Assembly: GCA_028821405.1 (NCBI GenBank)
Contig: JAPPGK010000028.1
Span: 56,343-120,342, forward strand
DNA: 64,000 bases
Source: Gammaproteobacteria bacterium
Lineage (GTDB): Bacteria > Pseudomonadota > Gammaproteobacteria > Pseudomonadales > Azotimanducaceae
Reading direction: 5' to 3'
Below, one piece after another: positions 1 to 7,963 of this stretch. Every line of letters starts with the position of its first letter. The stretch's first letter is position 1. Below the pieces are notes generated by a model. That model worked only from the letters and a program-made list of their open reading frames with translations, searched no databases and was not told the origin of the DNA. The position numbers were made by a program, and so were the translations under genes.

Positions 1-400
1 CCGGCACTTCCACCCACAGCTCCGGAATGCCCCAGGCGGAGTAGACATCGAGCTTGCGATCGCGGACGTCGGTGGTCAGGTCCACCTCGAACACCACGTC
101 GGGCAGGGGGAGCTCGCCGACCACGAACACGTCCGGCAGGCCGTAGCGCCAGTCGAGGCAAACCAGCTCGTCGGCCTGCACGGCGCGCAGCCGGGTGCCC
201 CGGGCGTCGCGCTCCTGGAGGCCCGTGGTGCCCAACAAGGCGATCGGCACGCCGCGCATCTTGGCGATGTCGCCGATCAGTTCGACGAGGCGGCTGCGTG
301 GCCATTCGTGCTTCGGGCCGGGTTCGCGCAACTCCCAGGCGACGCCGTCCTCCCAGTACTCGTAGCGGCCCTCGTAGTCGATCAGGTGGGTGTCGGTCAT
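1..400 (-). CDS. Uma2-family (DUF820) protein, 3' end cut by window edge
   Basis: The reading frame opens with ATG at 398-400 and runs leftwards off the window without a stop, giving about 133 residues. The N-terminus contains a YEYWEDG / WELRE stretch. The visible C-terminal part has the Uma2-type core PDVVFEVDLTTDVRDRKL followed by YSAWGIPELWVEVP, whose acidic and D-x-R-x-K residues resemble the PD-(D/E)XK-like fold of this family. Uma2 proteins are common in cyanobacteria and scattered in other bacteria; a nuclease role is predicted but rarely tested. It is transcribed away from ilvE, so the two do not share an operon. The missing C-terminus prevents judging whether it is intact. Confidence 0.72.
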   Translation of the reverse strand, partial: MTDTHLIDYEGRYEYWEDGVAWELREPGPKHEWPRSRLVELIGDIAKMRGVPIALLGTTGLQERDARGTRLRAVQADELVCLDWRYGLPDVFVVGELPLPDVVFEVDLTTDVRDRKLDVYSAWGIPELWVEVP

Positions 401-715
401 CGCGAAGGGTCTGCAGCCGGCGAGTGCGAAGGTACTCTGGAACTTGGTGCGGTGCGCTGATCGCAACATCGGGAACGCGGTCATCGAGGAGTGCGACTGT
501 TCGGTCCGGAAATCGGAACATATCCCCAGACTTCACCGGGTGCAAGGGCGAGCACCCGAAAAATGTAGCCAAAACAACGTACTTAGTCCACTTCTGTGCG
601 AGTCGCCCCGCCTTGGGGGCGCGCCCGGCTGTCGTGTGGTTGCGCCTGACGATCCAACGGTTTGTTGACCGTGACGGGAACGGCTAAGCTCGCGCAACCT
701 CCTAGGGTGGCAATC
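401..715. other. Divergent intergenic region, Uma2 gene / ilvE
   Basis: These 315 bases lie between two divergently read genes and should hold both promoters. Short open frames here lack family resemblance and look like high-GC chance frames. A TTGACC at 665-670 lies upstream of ilvE, but the best -10 candidate is only 14 bases further on, so I do not call a promoter. I see no riboswitch or attenuator-like leader peptide. Confidence 0.4.
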
Positions 716-1651
716 ATGGCTCAAGACACCCTCGACGACCGCGACGGTTGGATCTGGCAGAACGGCGAACTCGTGCCCTGGCGCGATGCCCGGGTCCACG
801 TGCTCACCTACACGCTGCACTACGGCATCGGCGTGTTCGAGGGCGTGCGGGCCTACGACACCCCGGCGGGCACGTCCATATTCCGGCTCCGCGACCACAC
901 CCGACGCCTGATGGACTCCGCGCAGATCGTGCAGATCGAACTCCCCTATTCCCAGGACGAGCTTGAGGCCGCGCAATGTGACGTGTTCGCCGCCAACGAA
1001 CTCCGGGAAGGCTACCTTCGACCCGTCGTCTACCTGGGTTCGGAGAGCATGGGCCTGCGAGCCAAGGGCTTGAGCGTTTGCGTCGCCATAGCCTGCTGGC
1101 CGTGGCCGAACTATATGGACCCCGAGGCCCGGGAACGCGGCATCACCGTACGCACGTCCTCCTATACGCGCCATCACGTCAACATCACGATGTGCAAGGC
1201 CAAGGCGAACGGCAACTACATCAACTCGATCTTGGCGCTGCGCGAGGCCCAGGATGCGGGATGCGACGAGGCGCTGTTGCTCGACAATGAAGGCTATGTC
1301 GCGGAGGGAACCGGCGAGAACGTCTTCCTGGTCAAGAACGGCACCATCCACACGCCGGAACTCACCTCCTGCCTGCCCGGGATCACCCGCGACACGATTC
1401 TCGTCTTCGCGCGCGAGCAGGGCATCGAAGTCGTGGAAAGGCGCATCACCCGGGACGAGGTCTACATCGCCGACGAGGCCTTCTTCACGGGCACGGCCGC
1501 GGAGGTGCTGCCGATCCGCGAACTCGACGCCCGGGTCATTGGCAACGGCAAACGGGGTCCTGTGACCGAGACGCTACAATCGCTTTACTTCGATCAGGTG
1601 CGGGGACGCCGCGAGGCGCATCCCGAATGGCATACGCCGGTCACCATGTAG
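716..1651 (+). CDS. ilvE: Branched-chain amino acid aminotransferase IlvE
   Basis: PLP-dependent fold-type IV transaminase that interconverts leucine, isoleucine and valine with their 2-oxo acids in the cytoplasm. The 311 residues match the usual length of about 305-310. Typical elements are the N-terminal LHYGIGVFEGVRAYDT segment, the catalytic lysine in KANGNYINS (about residue 163) and the C-terminal EAFFTGTAAEVLPI phosphate-binding region. I chose ATG 716 because the family N-terminus begins there; an in-frame TTG at 662 adds 18 unlikely residues. The 3' end overlaps waaF by 25 bases. Lying directly upstream of the heptosyltransferases is the arrangement I recall from Pseudomonas. Confidence 0.96.
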   Translation: MAQDTLDDRDGWIWQNGELVPWRDARVHVLTYTLHYGIGVFEGVRAYDTPAGTSIFRLRDHTRRLMDSAQIVQIELPYSQDELEAAQCDVFAANELREGYLRPVVYLGSESMGLRAKGLSVCVAIACWPWPNYMDPEARERGITVRTSSYTRHHVNITMCKAKANGNYINSILALREAQDAGCDEALLLDNEGYVAEGTGENVFLVKNGTIHTPELTSCLPGITRDTILVFAREQGIEVVERRITRDEVYIADEAFFTGTAAEVLPIRELDARVIGNGKRGPVTETLQSLYFDQVRGRREAHPEWHTPVTM

Positions 1652-2640
1652 CCGCGGGGAAGGTACTGGTAGTAGCCCCCGCCTGGGTCGGGGACATGGT
1701 CATGGCCCACACGCTGGTGCCGGGCTTGGTCCGTCGCGGTGCCGTGGTCGAGTTCCTGGCGCCGCCGGCATGCGCCGACCTCGCCCGTCGCATGCCGGGC
1801 GTCGCGGCGGTCCATGACTTGAACGTCGGGCACGGTGAACTCGGTCTCGGCGAGCGAACGCGGGTTGCTCGGCGTCTGCGGTGCCGAGAGTTCGACTGGG
1901 CGATCGTGCTACCGAACTCCTTCAAGTCGGCGCTGGTGCCCTTTCTCGCCGGTATACCCCGTCGCACGGGCTTCACGGGGGAAGCGCGGCTCGGACTCGT
2001 CAACGACAGGCGGAGACTCCGGGTTCGGGACCTGCCGCGCCAGGTAGACCGGTTCGCGGCCCTCGCCGACGTGACGCCCGAGGATCCCCGCCTGTGCGCC
2101 GACCCGGCCAACCGCGCGGCGTTGCTTCGCAGACTCGGGCTGGGTGCGGCTGGCAACCTCGTCGCGCTCTGCCCGGGCGCGGAATACGGACCCTCGAAAC
2201 GCTGGCCCGGGGAGCGGTTCGCGGAACTGGCGAGGCGATTGGCGACGGCCGGGGTCGCGGTCTGCGTCCTGGGTAGTGCCCGCGACGCCGAACTGGGGGA
2301 AGCCGTCGCTAGCGATTCCCCGGCGCATGACCTGACCGGTAGGACCGACCTCCTGGACGCCGTGGACATCCTCTCGGCGTCTTGCCTCGCGGTCACGAAC
2401 GATTCCGGGCTGATGCATGTCTCGGCGGCGCTGGGTGTGCCGGTCGTTGCCATCTACGGATCCACGACGCCCGAATTCACACCGCCGCTGTCGACCCGGG
2501 CGGTCACCATCGGCCAGGATCTTCCGTGTCGGCCCTGCTTTCGGCGGGAGTGCCCGTTGGGCCATCGAGCCTGCCTCAACAACACGTCGGTGGAACGCGT
2601 GATGGGGGAGGTCCACGAACTCGGGGTTCTTCGCGGATGA
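1627..2640 (+). CDS. waaF: ADP-heptose--LPS heptosyltransferase II
   Basis: Glycosyltransferase family 9 enzyme that adds the second L-glycero-D-manno-heptose to the LPS inner core on the cytoplasmic face of the inner membrane. The 337 residues fit the family. Visible signatures are the N-terminal VLVVAPAWVGDMVMAHTL segment, the GAEYGPSKRWP loop and the nucleotide-sugar region VTNDSGLMHVSAALGVP followed by YGSTTPEFTPPL. The ATG lies inside the 3' end of ilvE, and the stop overlaps the start of waaC in an ATGA, so translation is probably coupled across all three genes. Confidence 0.95.
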   Translation: MAYAGHHVAAGKVLVVAPAWVGDMVMAHTLVPGLVRRGAVVEFLAPPACADLARRMPGVAAVHDLNVGHGELGLGERTRVARRLRCREFDWAIVLPNSFKSALVPFLAGIPRRTGFTGEARLGLVNDRRRLRVRDLPRQVDRFAALADVTPEDPRLCADPANRAALLRRLGLGAAGNLVALCPGAEYGPSKRWPGERFAELARRLATAGVAVCVLGSARDAELGEAVASDSPAHDLTGRTDLLDAVDILSASCLAVTNDSGLMHVSAALGVPVVAIYGSTTPEFTPPLSTRAVTIGQDLPCRPCFRRECPLGHRACLNNTSVERVMGEVHELGVLRG

Positions 2641-3686
2641 ACGTGTTGCTCCTCAAGATGTCGTCGTTGGGCGACATCGTGCACACGCTGCCTGCCGTCG
2701 CCGATGCCGAGCGCCAGGGCGTACGGTTCGACTGGGTCGTGGAGGAGAACTGTCGGACCGTACCGGCTCGGGCCCGCGGCGTGGAACAGGTGATCGAGGT
2801 GGCCTTCCGGCGTTGGCGAACCGCGCCGTTCGGGTTCGCCCCGGAACTGGCGGCGTTTCGTCGGCGCCTCCGGCGGCGCCGCTACGACTTGGTGCTTGAC
2901 GCCCAGGGGTTGATCAAGAGTGCCGTCGTCGGGGTTTGGGCACGAGCGGATGAACGCGTCGGCTTCGATGCGGCGAGCGCCCGCGAACGCGCCGCGACGT
3001 TGGGCTACGGTCGCCGCATTTCCGTCCCCGGCCGCTGGCACGCGATCGATCGGACGCGCCGCTTGTTCGCGGCCGCGCTCGGCTATGAACAGCCCGATCG
3101 CGATCCTGTGTTCGACCTGCGCGGCACGGGCCGCGATGTTGGCACGGGCCGCGAGGTGGTGCTGGCCCACGGAACGACATGGACGACGAAGCACTGGCCG
3201 GAAGCGTTCTGGATCGCGCTTGCGCGGCTCGCGACAGCCCATGGACTCGTTCCGGTATTGCCGTGGTCGCCCGGCGAGCGTGGCCGCGCCGAACGTATCG
3301 CCAACGCCGTGTCCGGCGCCCGGGTCTGCCCGCCGTCGGACTTGGACGGCATCATGGAATTGCTCGCGACCGCGAGCGGTGTCGTCGGGGTTGACAGCGG
3401 ACTCGCGCATCTCGGGGCTGCCTTGGGACGGCCGACGGTGGCGTTGTTCGGACCGACGGACCCGTTGCTCACCGGTTCCCGGGGCCCATACGTGTGCAAT
3501 CTCACCGCGTCGTTGGCGTGTTCGCCGTGCCGTTCGCGGCGCTGCCGGCTGGAAGGTCGGTTCCCGAGGCGATACGGCGCCAGTCGTTCGGTACCCCCGT
3601 GCCTGCAGGCCGTCGAGCCGGTGCGCGCATGGGCCGCGCTGACCGACCTGATGAAACGGCAGTGCCGCGATTGCCTGGCGAGGTAG
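2637..3686 (+). CDS. waaC: LPS heptosyltransferase I
   Basis: GT9 enzyme that transfers the first heptose from ADP-heptose onto Kdo2-lipid A. The 349-residue product begins MNVLLLKMSSLGDIVHTLPA, the classic WaaC N-terminus, and contains VLDAQGLIKSA, HGTTWTTKHWP and VVGVDSGLAHLGAALGRP. ATG 2637 overlaps the waaF stop by four bases; longer in-frame upstream extensions lie within waaF and are not credible. The C-terminus is arginine- and cysteine-rich (SPCRSRRCRLEGRF), somewhat longer than in E. coli, but similar cysteine-rich tails occur in GT9 proteins. It continues the LPS core cluster, with 13 bases to the next gene. Confidence 0.95.
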   Translation: MNVLLLKMSSLGDIVHTLPAVADAERQGVRFDWVVEENCRTVPARARGVEQVIEVAFRRWRTAPFGFAPELAAFRRRLRRRRYDLVLDAQGLIKSAVVGVWARADERVGFDAASARERAATLGYGRRISVPGRWHAIDRTRRLFAAALGYEQPDRDPVFDLRGTGRDVGTGREVVLAHGTTWTTKHWPEAFWIALARLATAHGLVPVLPWSPGERGRAERIANAVSGARVCPPSDLDGIMELLATASGVVGVDSGLAHLGAALGRPTVALFGPTDPLLTGSRGPYVCNLTASLACSPCRSRRCRLEGRFPRRYGASRSVPPCLQAVEPVRAWAALTDLMKRQCRDCLAR

Positions 3687-3699
3687 CCACGAACGATCC

Positions 3700-5775
3700 A
3701 TGCACGTCGCGTTTGCCATCTTCAAGTTCTTTCCCCACGGCGGTTCCGCCCGGGACCTCGTCAAGATCGTCTCGCGGTGCCGGGAGCGAGGACACGATGT
3801 GCGCATCTACGCGCTCGAGTGGCAAGGCGCCCCTCTCAAGGGCGCGGAGACGATTGTGCTGGCGGCGGCGGGCGTTCGCAGCCATGTCCGACAACGTCGA
3901 TTCGCCGGTCTCGTCGCGGATCACGTCGCTCGCCATCCGGTCGATCTCGTCGTTGGAATGAACAAGATGCCCGGCCTCGACGTCTACTACGCCGCCGATT
4001 CCTGTTTCGAGCAGAAGGCGCGAACCCAGCGTCCGTGGTCATATCGACTGACGGCCCGCTATCGACATTACGCCGAGTTCGAACGTGCCGCTTTCGCCGA
4101 ACACGGCCGCACCCGCATCCTGACGATCGCCCCGGACCAGGACGCGGCCTTCAAGGCCATCTACCGCACACCGGCTCACCGGTTTCATCCATTGCCTCCG
4201 GGGATCGAGCGGGACCGGGGATCCGCCACGGCACAGGCGGGTAGGGCGCTGAGAAGTGAACTCGGCGTCGCCGCCGCCGACATCCTGCTGCTGTTTGTCG
4301 GGTCGGGCTTCGTCAAGAAGGGGCTCGACCGGGCCATTGCGGGCGTGGGCGCACTGCCGCTTGAGGTGCGGGCACGGGTGCGTCTGGTGGTCGTTGGCGA
4401 CGACAGGGCCGCGCGATTCAAGCGATTGGCGCAGCGACTGGGGGTCGCATCGCAGGTGCAGTTCGTAGGCGGACGGGACGACCTGGCGGCCTGCTATCGG
4501 GCTGCGGACGCCTTGGTGCTCCCCGCCTACGACGAGGCGGGAGGGATGGTGATTCTGGAGGCCGCCAGCGCGGGCGTTCCCGTGCTGGCGACGGCGAACT
4601 GCGGCTACGCGTCCTATCTGGAGGAAGCCAACGCGGGGATCGTCACGCCTGAACCCTTCGAGCAGGCGCGTTTCGACGCCGACCTCTTGAGGCTGCTCAC
4701 CGCGGACGAACGGGACGCCTGGCGCCGGGGAGGGCGGCGACTGGCGAGGGACGACTGCCTATCGGCGATGGCGCCCCGCGCCGTCGAGTTGCTCGAGACG
4801 TTTGCCGCCGGGTGTGAGCCACCCATGGTGAGCTTTTCCGCGCTCGACTATTCGAGGGCCGATCCCAAGTATCGGTCGCTGTTCCCGGTGGCACATGCTT
4901 GCCAACAACGGGGCATGAAGGTGCGGGTCTTCGTCGGCCGATGGCGAGACTTTTCGCCGGCCGGGATCGACATCGTGGCGGTACCGGTGACGGCCCTCGG
5001 CCGGGCGGCGAGACGCAGGCGTCGCCGGGATTGGGTGGCCGAATGCCTCCGGCTGACGCCGGCGGGATGCTTCGTCGATGTCGATGCCGCGTCCGGCATC
5101 GGAATCGAAGCAGGAACGGCGGACGACCCCAAAGCCGATCCTCGTCTACCCCTGGGGCTGGAACGGTCGAGGAACCGGGCGGGGATCCGCAATGCGCTGC
5201 GCGAGGAACATGGTTTCACCGCTCGGACCGTCGTCTTTGCGATGGCCGGCGGCGACTTGGTCGAGCATGGGATCGAGCGCATGCTGATGGCGCTGGGAAG
5301 GTTGCCCGAGGCGCTCCGCGACCGCTGTGCCGTATTGGCTACCGGTCGATTGGACCGGGGTTTCGGCGCCGCTGGGCGGGTGCTGAAACTGGACGGTCGG
5401 ATCGTCGTCCTCGATGAACTCCCGGCGCTCGACGCCATCGCCGCCTCGGACGCGTTCGTGGATCTACCCTACAGGGCGTCTGCCAACGGCTGGGTCTTCG
5501 ACGCGATCGCCGCTGGACGACCGGTGATCACCCACGCTGGTCTCGAAGAGTCGACGCTGGTCCAAGCTGCCGACGCCGGCCTCGTGCTGGCCGTGCCGTT
5601 CCGGCAACGGGACTTCAACCTCGCAGTGGCGGACTTCGCGGGATCGGTCGAGGCGCGCGGGACGTGGTCCGCCAATGCCACGCGGTTCGCCCGGGATCCG
5701 GCGAATTACGGTCACGCGGATCGGGTGGCGGTGGCCATCGAACGACAGGCGCAGATGGGGAGCGCGCGTGCGTGA
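3700..5775 (+). CDS. Tandem glycosyltransferase fusion: WaaG-like domain plus second, degenerate GT domain
   Basis: The first ~372 residues are a WaaG-like GT4 enzyme, the family that adds the first glucose to heptose II of the core. They start MHVAFAIFKFFPHGGSARDL and carry the EX7E motif in DEAGGMVILEAASAG (about residues 278-292). From about residue 376 a second GT-B-like domain begins (MVSFSALDYSRADPKYRSLF) and ends with PYRASANGWVFDAIAAGRPV near residue 590. At the EX7E site of this copy the first Glu aligns with Ala and the second with Asp, so it may be non-catalytic or have other specificity. Usual WaaG is about 370 residues; 691 is roughly double. The fusion and the degeneration are read directly; the specificities are inferred. 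Confidence 0.85.
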   Translation: MHVAFAIFKFFPHGGSARDLVKIVSRCRERGHDVRIYALEWQGAPLKGAETIVLAAAGVRSHVRQRRFAGLVADHVARHPVDLVVGMNKMPGLDVYYAADSCFEQKARTQRPWSYRLTARYRHYAEFERAAFAEHGRTRILTIAPDQDAAFKAIYRTPAHRFHPLPPGIERDRGSATAQAGRALRSELGVAAADILLLFVGSGFVKKGLDRAIAGVGALPLEVRARVRLVVVGDDRAARFKRLAQRLGVASQVQFVGGRDDLAACYRAADALVLPAYDEAGGMVILEAASAGVPVLATANCGYASYLEEANAGIVTPEPFEQARFDADLLRLLTADERDAWRRGGRRLARDDCLSAMAPRAVELLETFAAGCEPPMVSFSALDYSRADPKYRSLFPVAHACQQRGMKVRVFVGRWRDFSPAGIDIVAVPVTALGRAARRRRRRDWVAECLRLTPAGCFVDVDAASGIGIEAGTADDPKADPRLPLGLERSRNRAGIRNALREEHGFTARTVVFAMAGGDLVEHGIERMLMALGRLPEALRDRCAVLATGRLDRGFGAAGRVLKLDGRIVVLDELPALDAIAASDAFVDLPYRASANGWVFDAIAAGRPVITHAGLEESTLVQAADAGLVLAVPFRQRDFNLAVADFAGSVEARGTWSANATRFARDPANYGHADRVAVAIERQAQMGSARA

Positions 5776-7963
5776 TCACTATCTGCGTGACGATCTCGAC
5801 GTCGCGTGGCGATCTGGCGCCCTGGGTAGCGGCGGCGACGTCTTCGCAGCGCTGTCGACCTTGCAGGGGGAGGTCTATCGGACCTCGGCTCGTCGACGCA
5901 CGTCGCGGGTCGTGGTTGCCCGGAGAGCGTACTTCGTCAAGGTTCACTTCGGGGTCGGCTGGCGGGAGATCGCGAAGAACCTGCTGTCCGGCAAGCGACC
6001 GGTGCTGGGCGCCCGGCAAGAGTTCGAAGCCAGCCGGCGACTACGCGCCTGCGAGGTGCCGGTGCCCGGTGTCGCCGCTTTCGTCGAGCGTGGAGTCAAC
6101 CCCGCACGACGCCGCTCGTTCGTCGCCTGCGATGCCTTGGACGGCTTCACGAGCCTTGAGGAAGTGGGCAACGGTTGGCTCGAGTCACCCCCCGAGGTGC
6201 GGCTCAAGCGAGCGTTGGTAGCCGCCGTCGGTCGGCTTACCGCCGCGATGCATGCGGCGGGCGTTTGCCACCGTGACTACTACGCCTGCCACCTGATGGC
6301 GAATGCGGGCAAGCTGGGTCGGGGCGAGGTGGAACTTGCGATCATCGACCTGCACCGCGCGCGGGTGAACCGCCATGTCTCCACCCGCGCGCGGGTGCGG
6401 GATCTCGGGGCACTTCTCTATTCGACCGCCACGATGCCGCTCACCGATCGCGATCGACGCCGTTTCGTGGCGGCCTATGCGGGGCAGTCGTCGAATCGTG
6501 AACTGCGATGCCCGGGGTTTTGGCGTGCGGTAGCGCGTCGCGCCGAACGACTATGCGCAAGGGCCGCGGCCGCCGGCGTCGCAACAGGCCGGAACGTGCT
6601 TGGCGGGGCGCAGATCGCCTCGGTAGGCCGCCTTGCCGATCTGGATCGGCATCCGCCGTTGCCGTTCCGGTTCGATGCGGATCTCGGCGACGGCGGTGTG
6701 CGGGTCGTATGCACTGGTGTGCTTCGGGCCCAACCCGGTCGCCGGCTGGTGCTGCACGCCCTCGCCGACGGCCGCGAACTGGTCCTGAAGGCGTACTTCG
6801 GGCGCCGTGCGCAGCGCGACTGGCGGCGCGAACAGAACGGCGCAAAGCTCCTAGGGTCGTGTGACGTGGCGACGCCGGAACTGCTGGCCACCGGTCGAGG
6901 TGCCGGGGCGCGCCTGCTGGCCTTCGAAGCGATCAAGGACGCACAGCCACCGTCGGTCGGTGATGTGGGTGAGCTGATTGACGTATTGGCGCGGATGCAC
7001 CGGCACAGGGTTCGTCAACGCGACCTGCACCCGGACAACTTTCTCGTCTCACGGGGGCGGGTGTTTGCGATCGACGGGGGCAACGTCGCCAAGTCAACGA
7101 CCTTGCGCGACTCGCGCCGGTTGGCGGACATCGCGGGACTGCTGGCGCACTACCCCGTTGAAGCGCTCGCGCCGCTCTCGGAGTTGGCCAGGATGTACCA
7201 GGACGCGGCCGGCGCCCCGTTGCCCGAACGTGCATTGCGTCGTCTCGGAACCCGCGTGGCGGGCGCTCGCCGCCGCCGCGTCGCCAAGTTCGTTGCAAAG
7301 ACAGGGCGCGAGTGCTCGGCGTTCGCCGTCCGCCAGGAGCCAGGTCGCCGAGTGGTCGTCGCCCGCGGCGACGACGATCCCGAGCTTCTGGCCATCATCG
7401 ACGATCTCGAACATGCCCTGGCCGAGGGCGAGCCGTTGAAACGCGGCAACACGGCAGCCGCCGTCCGGTTCGGCGGCTTCGTTGTCAAGCGCTACAACGT
7501 CAAGGACCGATGGCATCGGCGCCGCTTGGGACTGCGGCGGCGCCGGGCCCGGCGAGCCTGGCGGGCCGGACATGGTTTGCGGTTCGTTGGCTTGGCCACG
7601 CCACGACCACGCGCGCTGATCGAGATGCACCGGCCCGATGTCGGCAATGCCGTCGCCTATCTCGTGGTCGACCACGTCGAGGGGGTAGGGCTTGACGAGG
7701 CGGTGGACCACCCGGAAGTGGCGTCCGCGACCGCGCGGATGTTTCGCGCTTGGCAGGACCTCTACTTCGTACACGGAGACACGAAGGCGAGCAATTTCGT
7801 GGTGACTGGCGGCGACCTCTTTGCCCTCGATCTCGACGCGGCCGTCTTTCGTCGGCACAAGTGGGGTTTCGACCGCCGGCATCGAAAGGACCGCGCGCGT
7901 TTCCTCGCCAACTGGCCGGAGGAACCGGCGTCGATTCGCGTCGCCCTCGGGGAAGAGTCTTGA
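5768..7963 (+). CDS. Triple-domain LPS core heptose kinase (WaaP/WapP/WapQ-like fusion)
   Basis: WaaP-type kinases phosphorylate heptose residues of the LPS inner core at the cytoplasmic face. The 731-residue product contains three successive Kdo/WaaP-fold kinase domains. Domain 1 has CHRDYYACHLM (catalytic Asp about 170) and IIDLHRAR (Asp about 194). Domain 2 has RQRDLHPDNFLV (Asp about 419, Asn 424) and AIDGGNV (Asp about 436). Domain 3 has FVHGDTKASNFVV (Asp about 671, Asn 676) and LDLDAAV (Asp about 688). All three keep both the HRD-like and DFG-like acidic residues, so each could be active. GTG 5768 overlaps the preceding stop by eight bases; longer in-frame extension lies inside that gene. 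In Pseudomonas these kinases are, as I recall, separate genes. Confidence 0.88.
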   Translation: MRDHYLRDDLDVAWRSGALGSGGDVFAALSTLQGEVYRTSARRRTSRVVVARRAYFVKVHFGVGWREIAKNLLSGKRPVLGARQEFEASRRLRACEVPVPGVAAFVERGVNPARRRSFVACDALDGFTSLEEVGNGWLESPPEVRLKRALVAAVGRLTAAMHAAGVCHRDYYACHLMANAGKLGRGEVELAIIDLHRARVNRHVSTRARVRDLGALLYSTATMPLTDRDRRRFVAAYAGQSSNRELRCPGFWRAVARRAERLCARAAAAGVATGRNVLGGAQIASVGRLADLDRHPPLPFRFDADLGDGGVRVVCTGVLRAQPGRRLVLHALADGRELVLKAYFGRRAQRDWRREQNGAKLLGSCDVATPELLATGRGAGARLLAFEAIKDAQPPSVGDVGELIDVLARMHRHRVRQRDLHPDNFLVSRGRVFAIDGGNVAKSTTLRDSRRLADIAGLLAHYPVEALAPLSELARMYQDAAGAPLPERALRRLGTRVAGARRRRVAKFVAKTGRECSAFAVRQEPGRRVVVARGDDDPELLAIIDDLEHALAEGEPLKRGNTAAAVRFGGFVVKRYNVKDRWHRRRLGLRRRRARRAWRAGHGLRFVGLATPRPRALIEMHRPDVGNAVAYLVVDHVEGVGLDEAVDHPEVASATARMFRAWQDLYFVHGDTKASNFVVTGGDLFALDLDAAVFRRHKWGFDRRHRKDRARFLANWPEEPASIRVALGEES

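Noticed and set aside
665..690. Promoter upstream of ilvE (TTGACC and TAAGCT)
   Set aside because: The spacing of 14 bases is too short for a normal sigma-70 promoter.
533..1351. Minus-strand frame antisense to ilvE
   Set aside because: IlvE is well conserved on the plus strand; the antisense frame lacks features and there is no supporting context.
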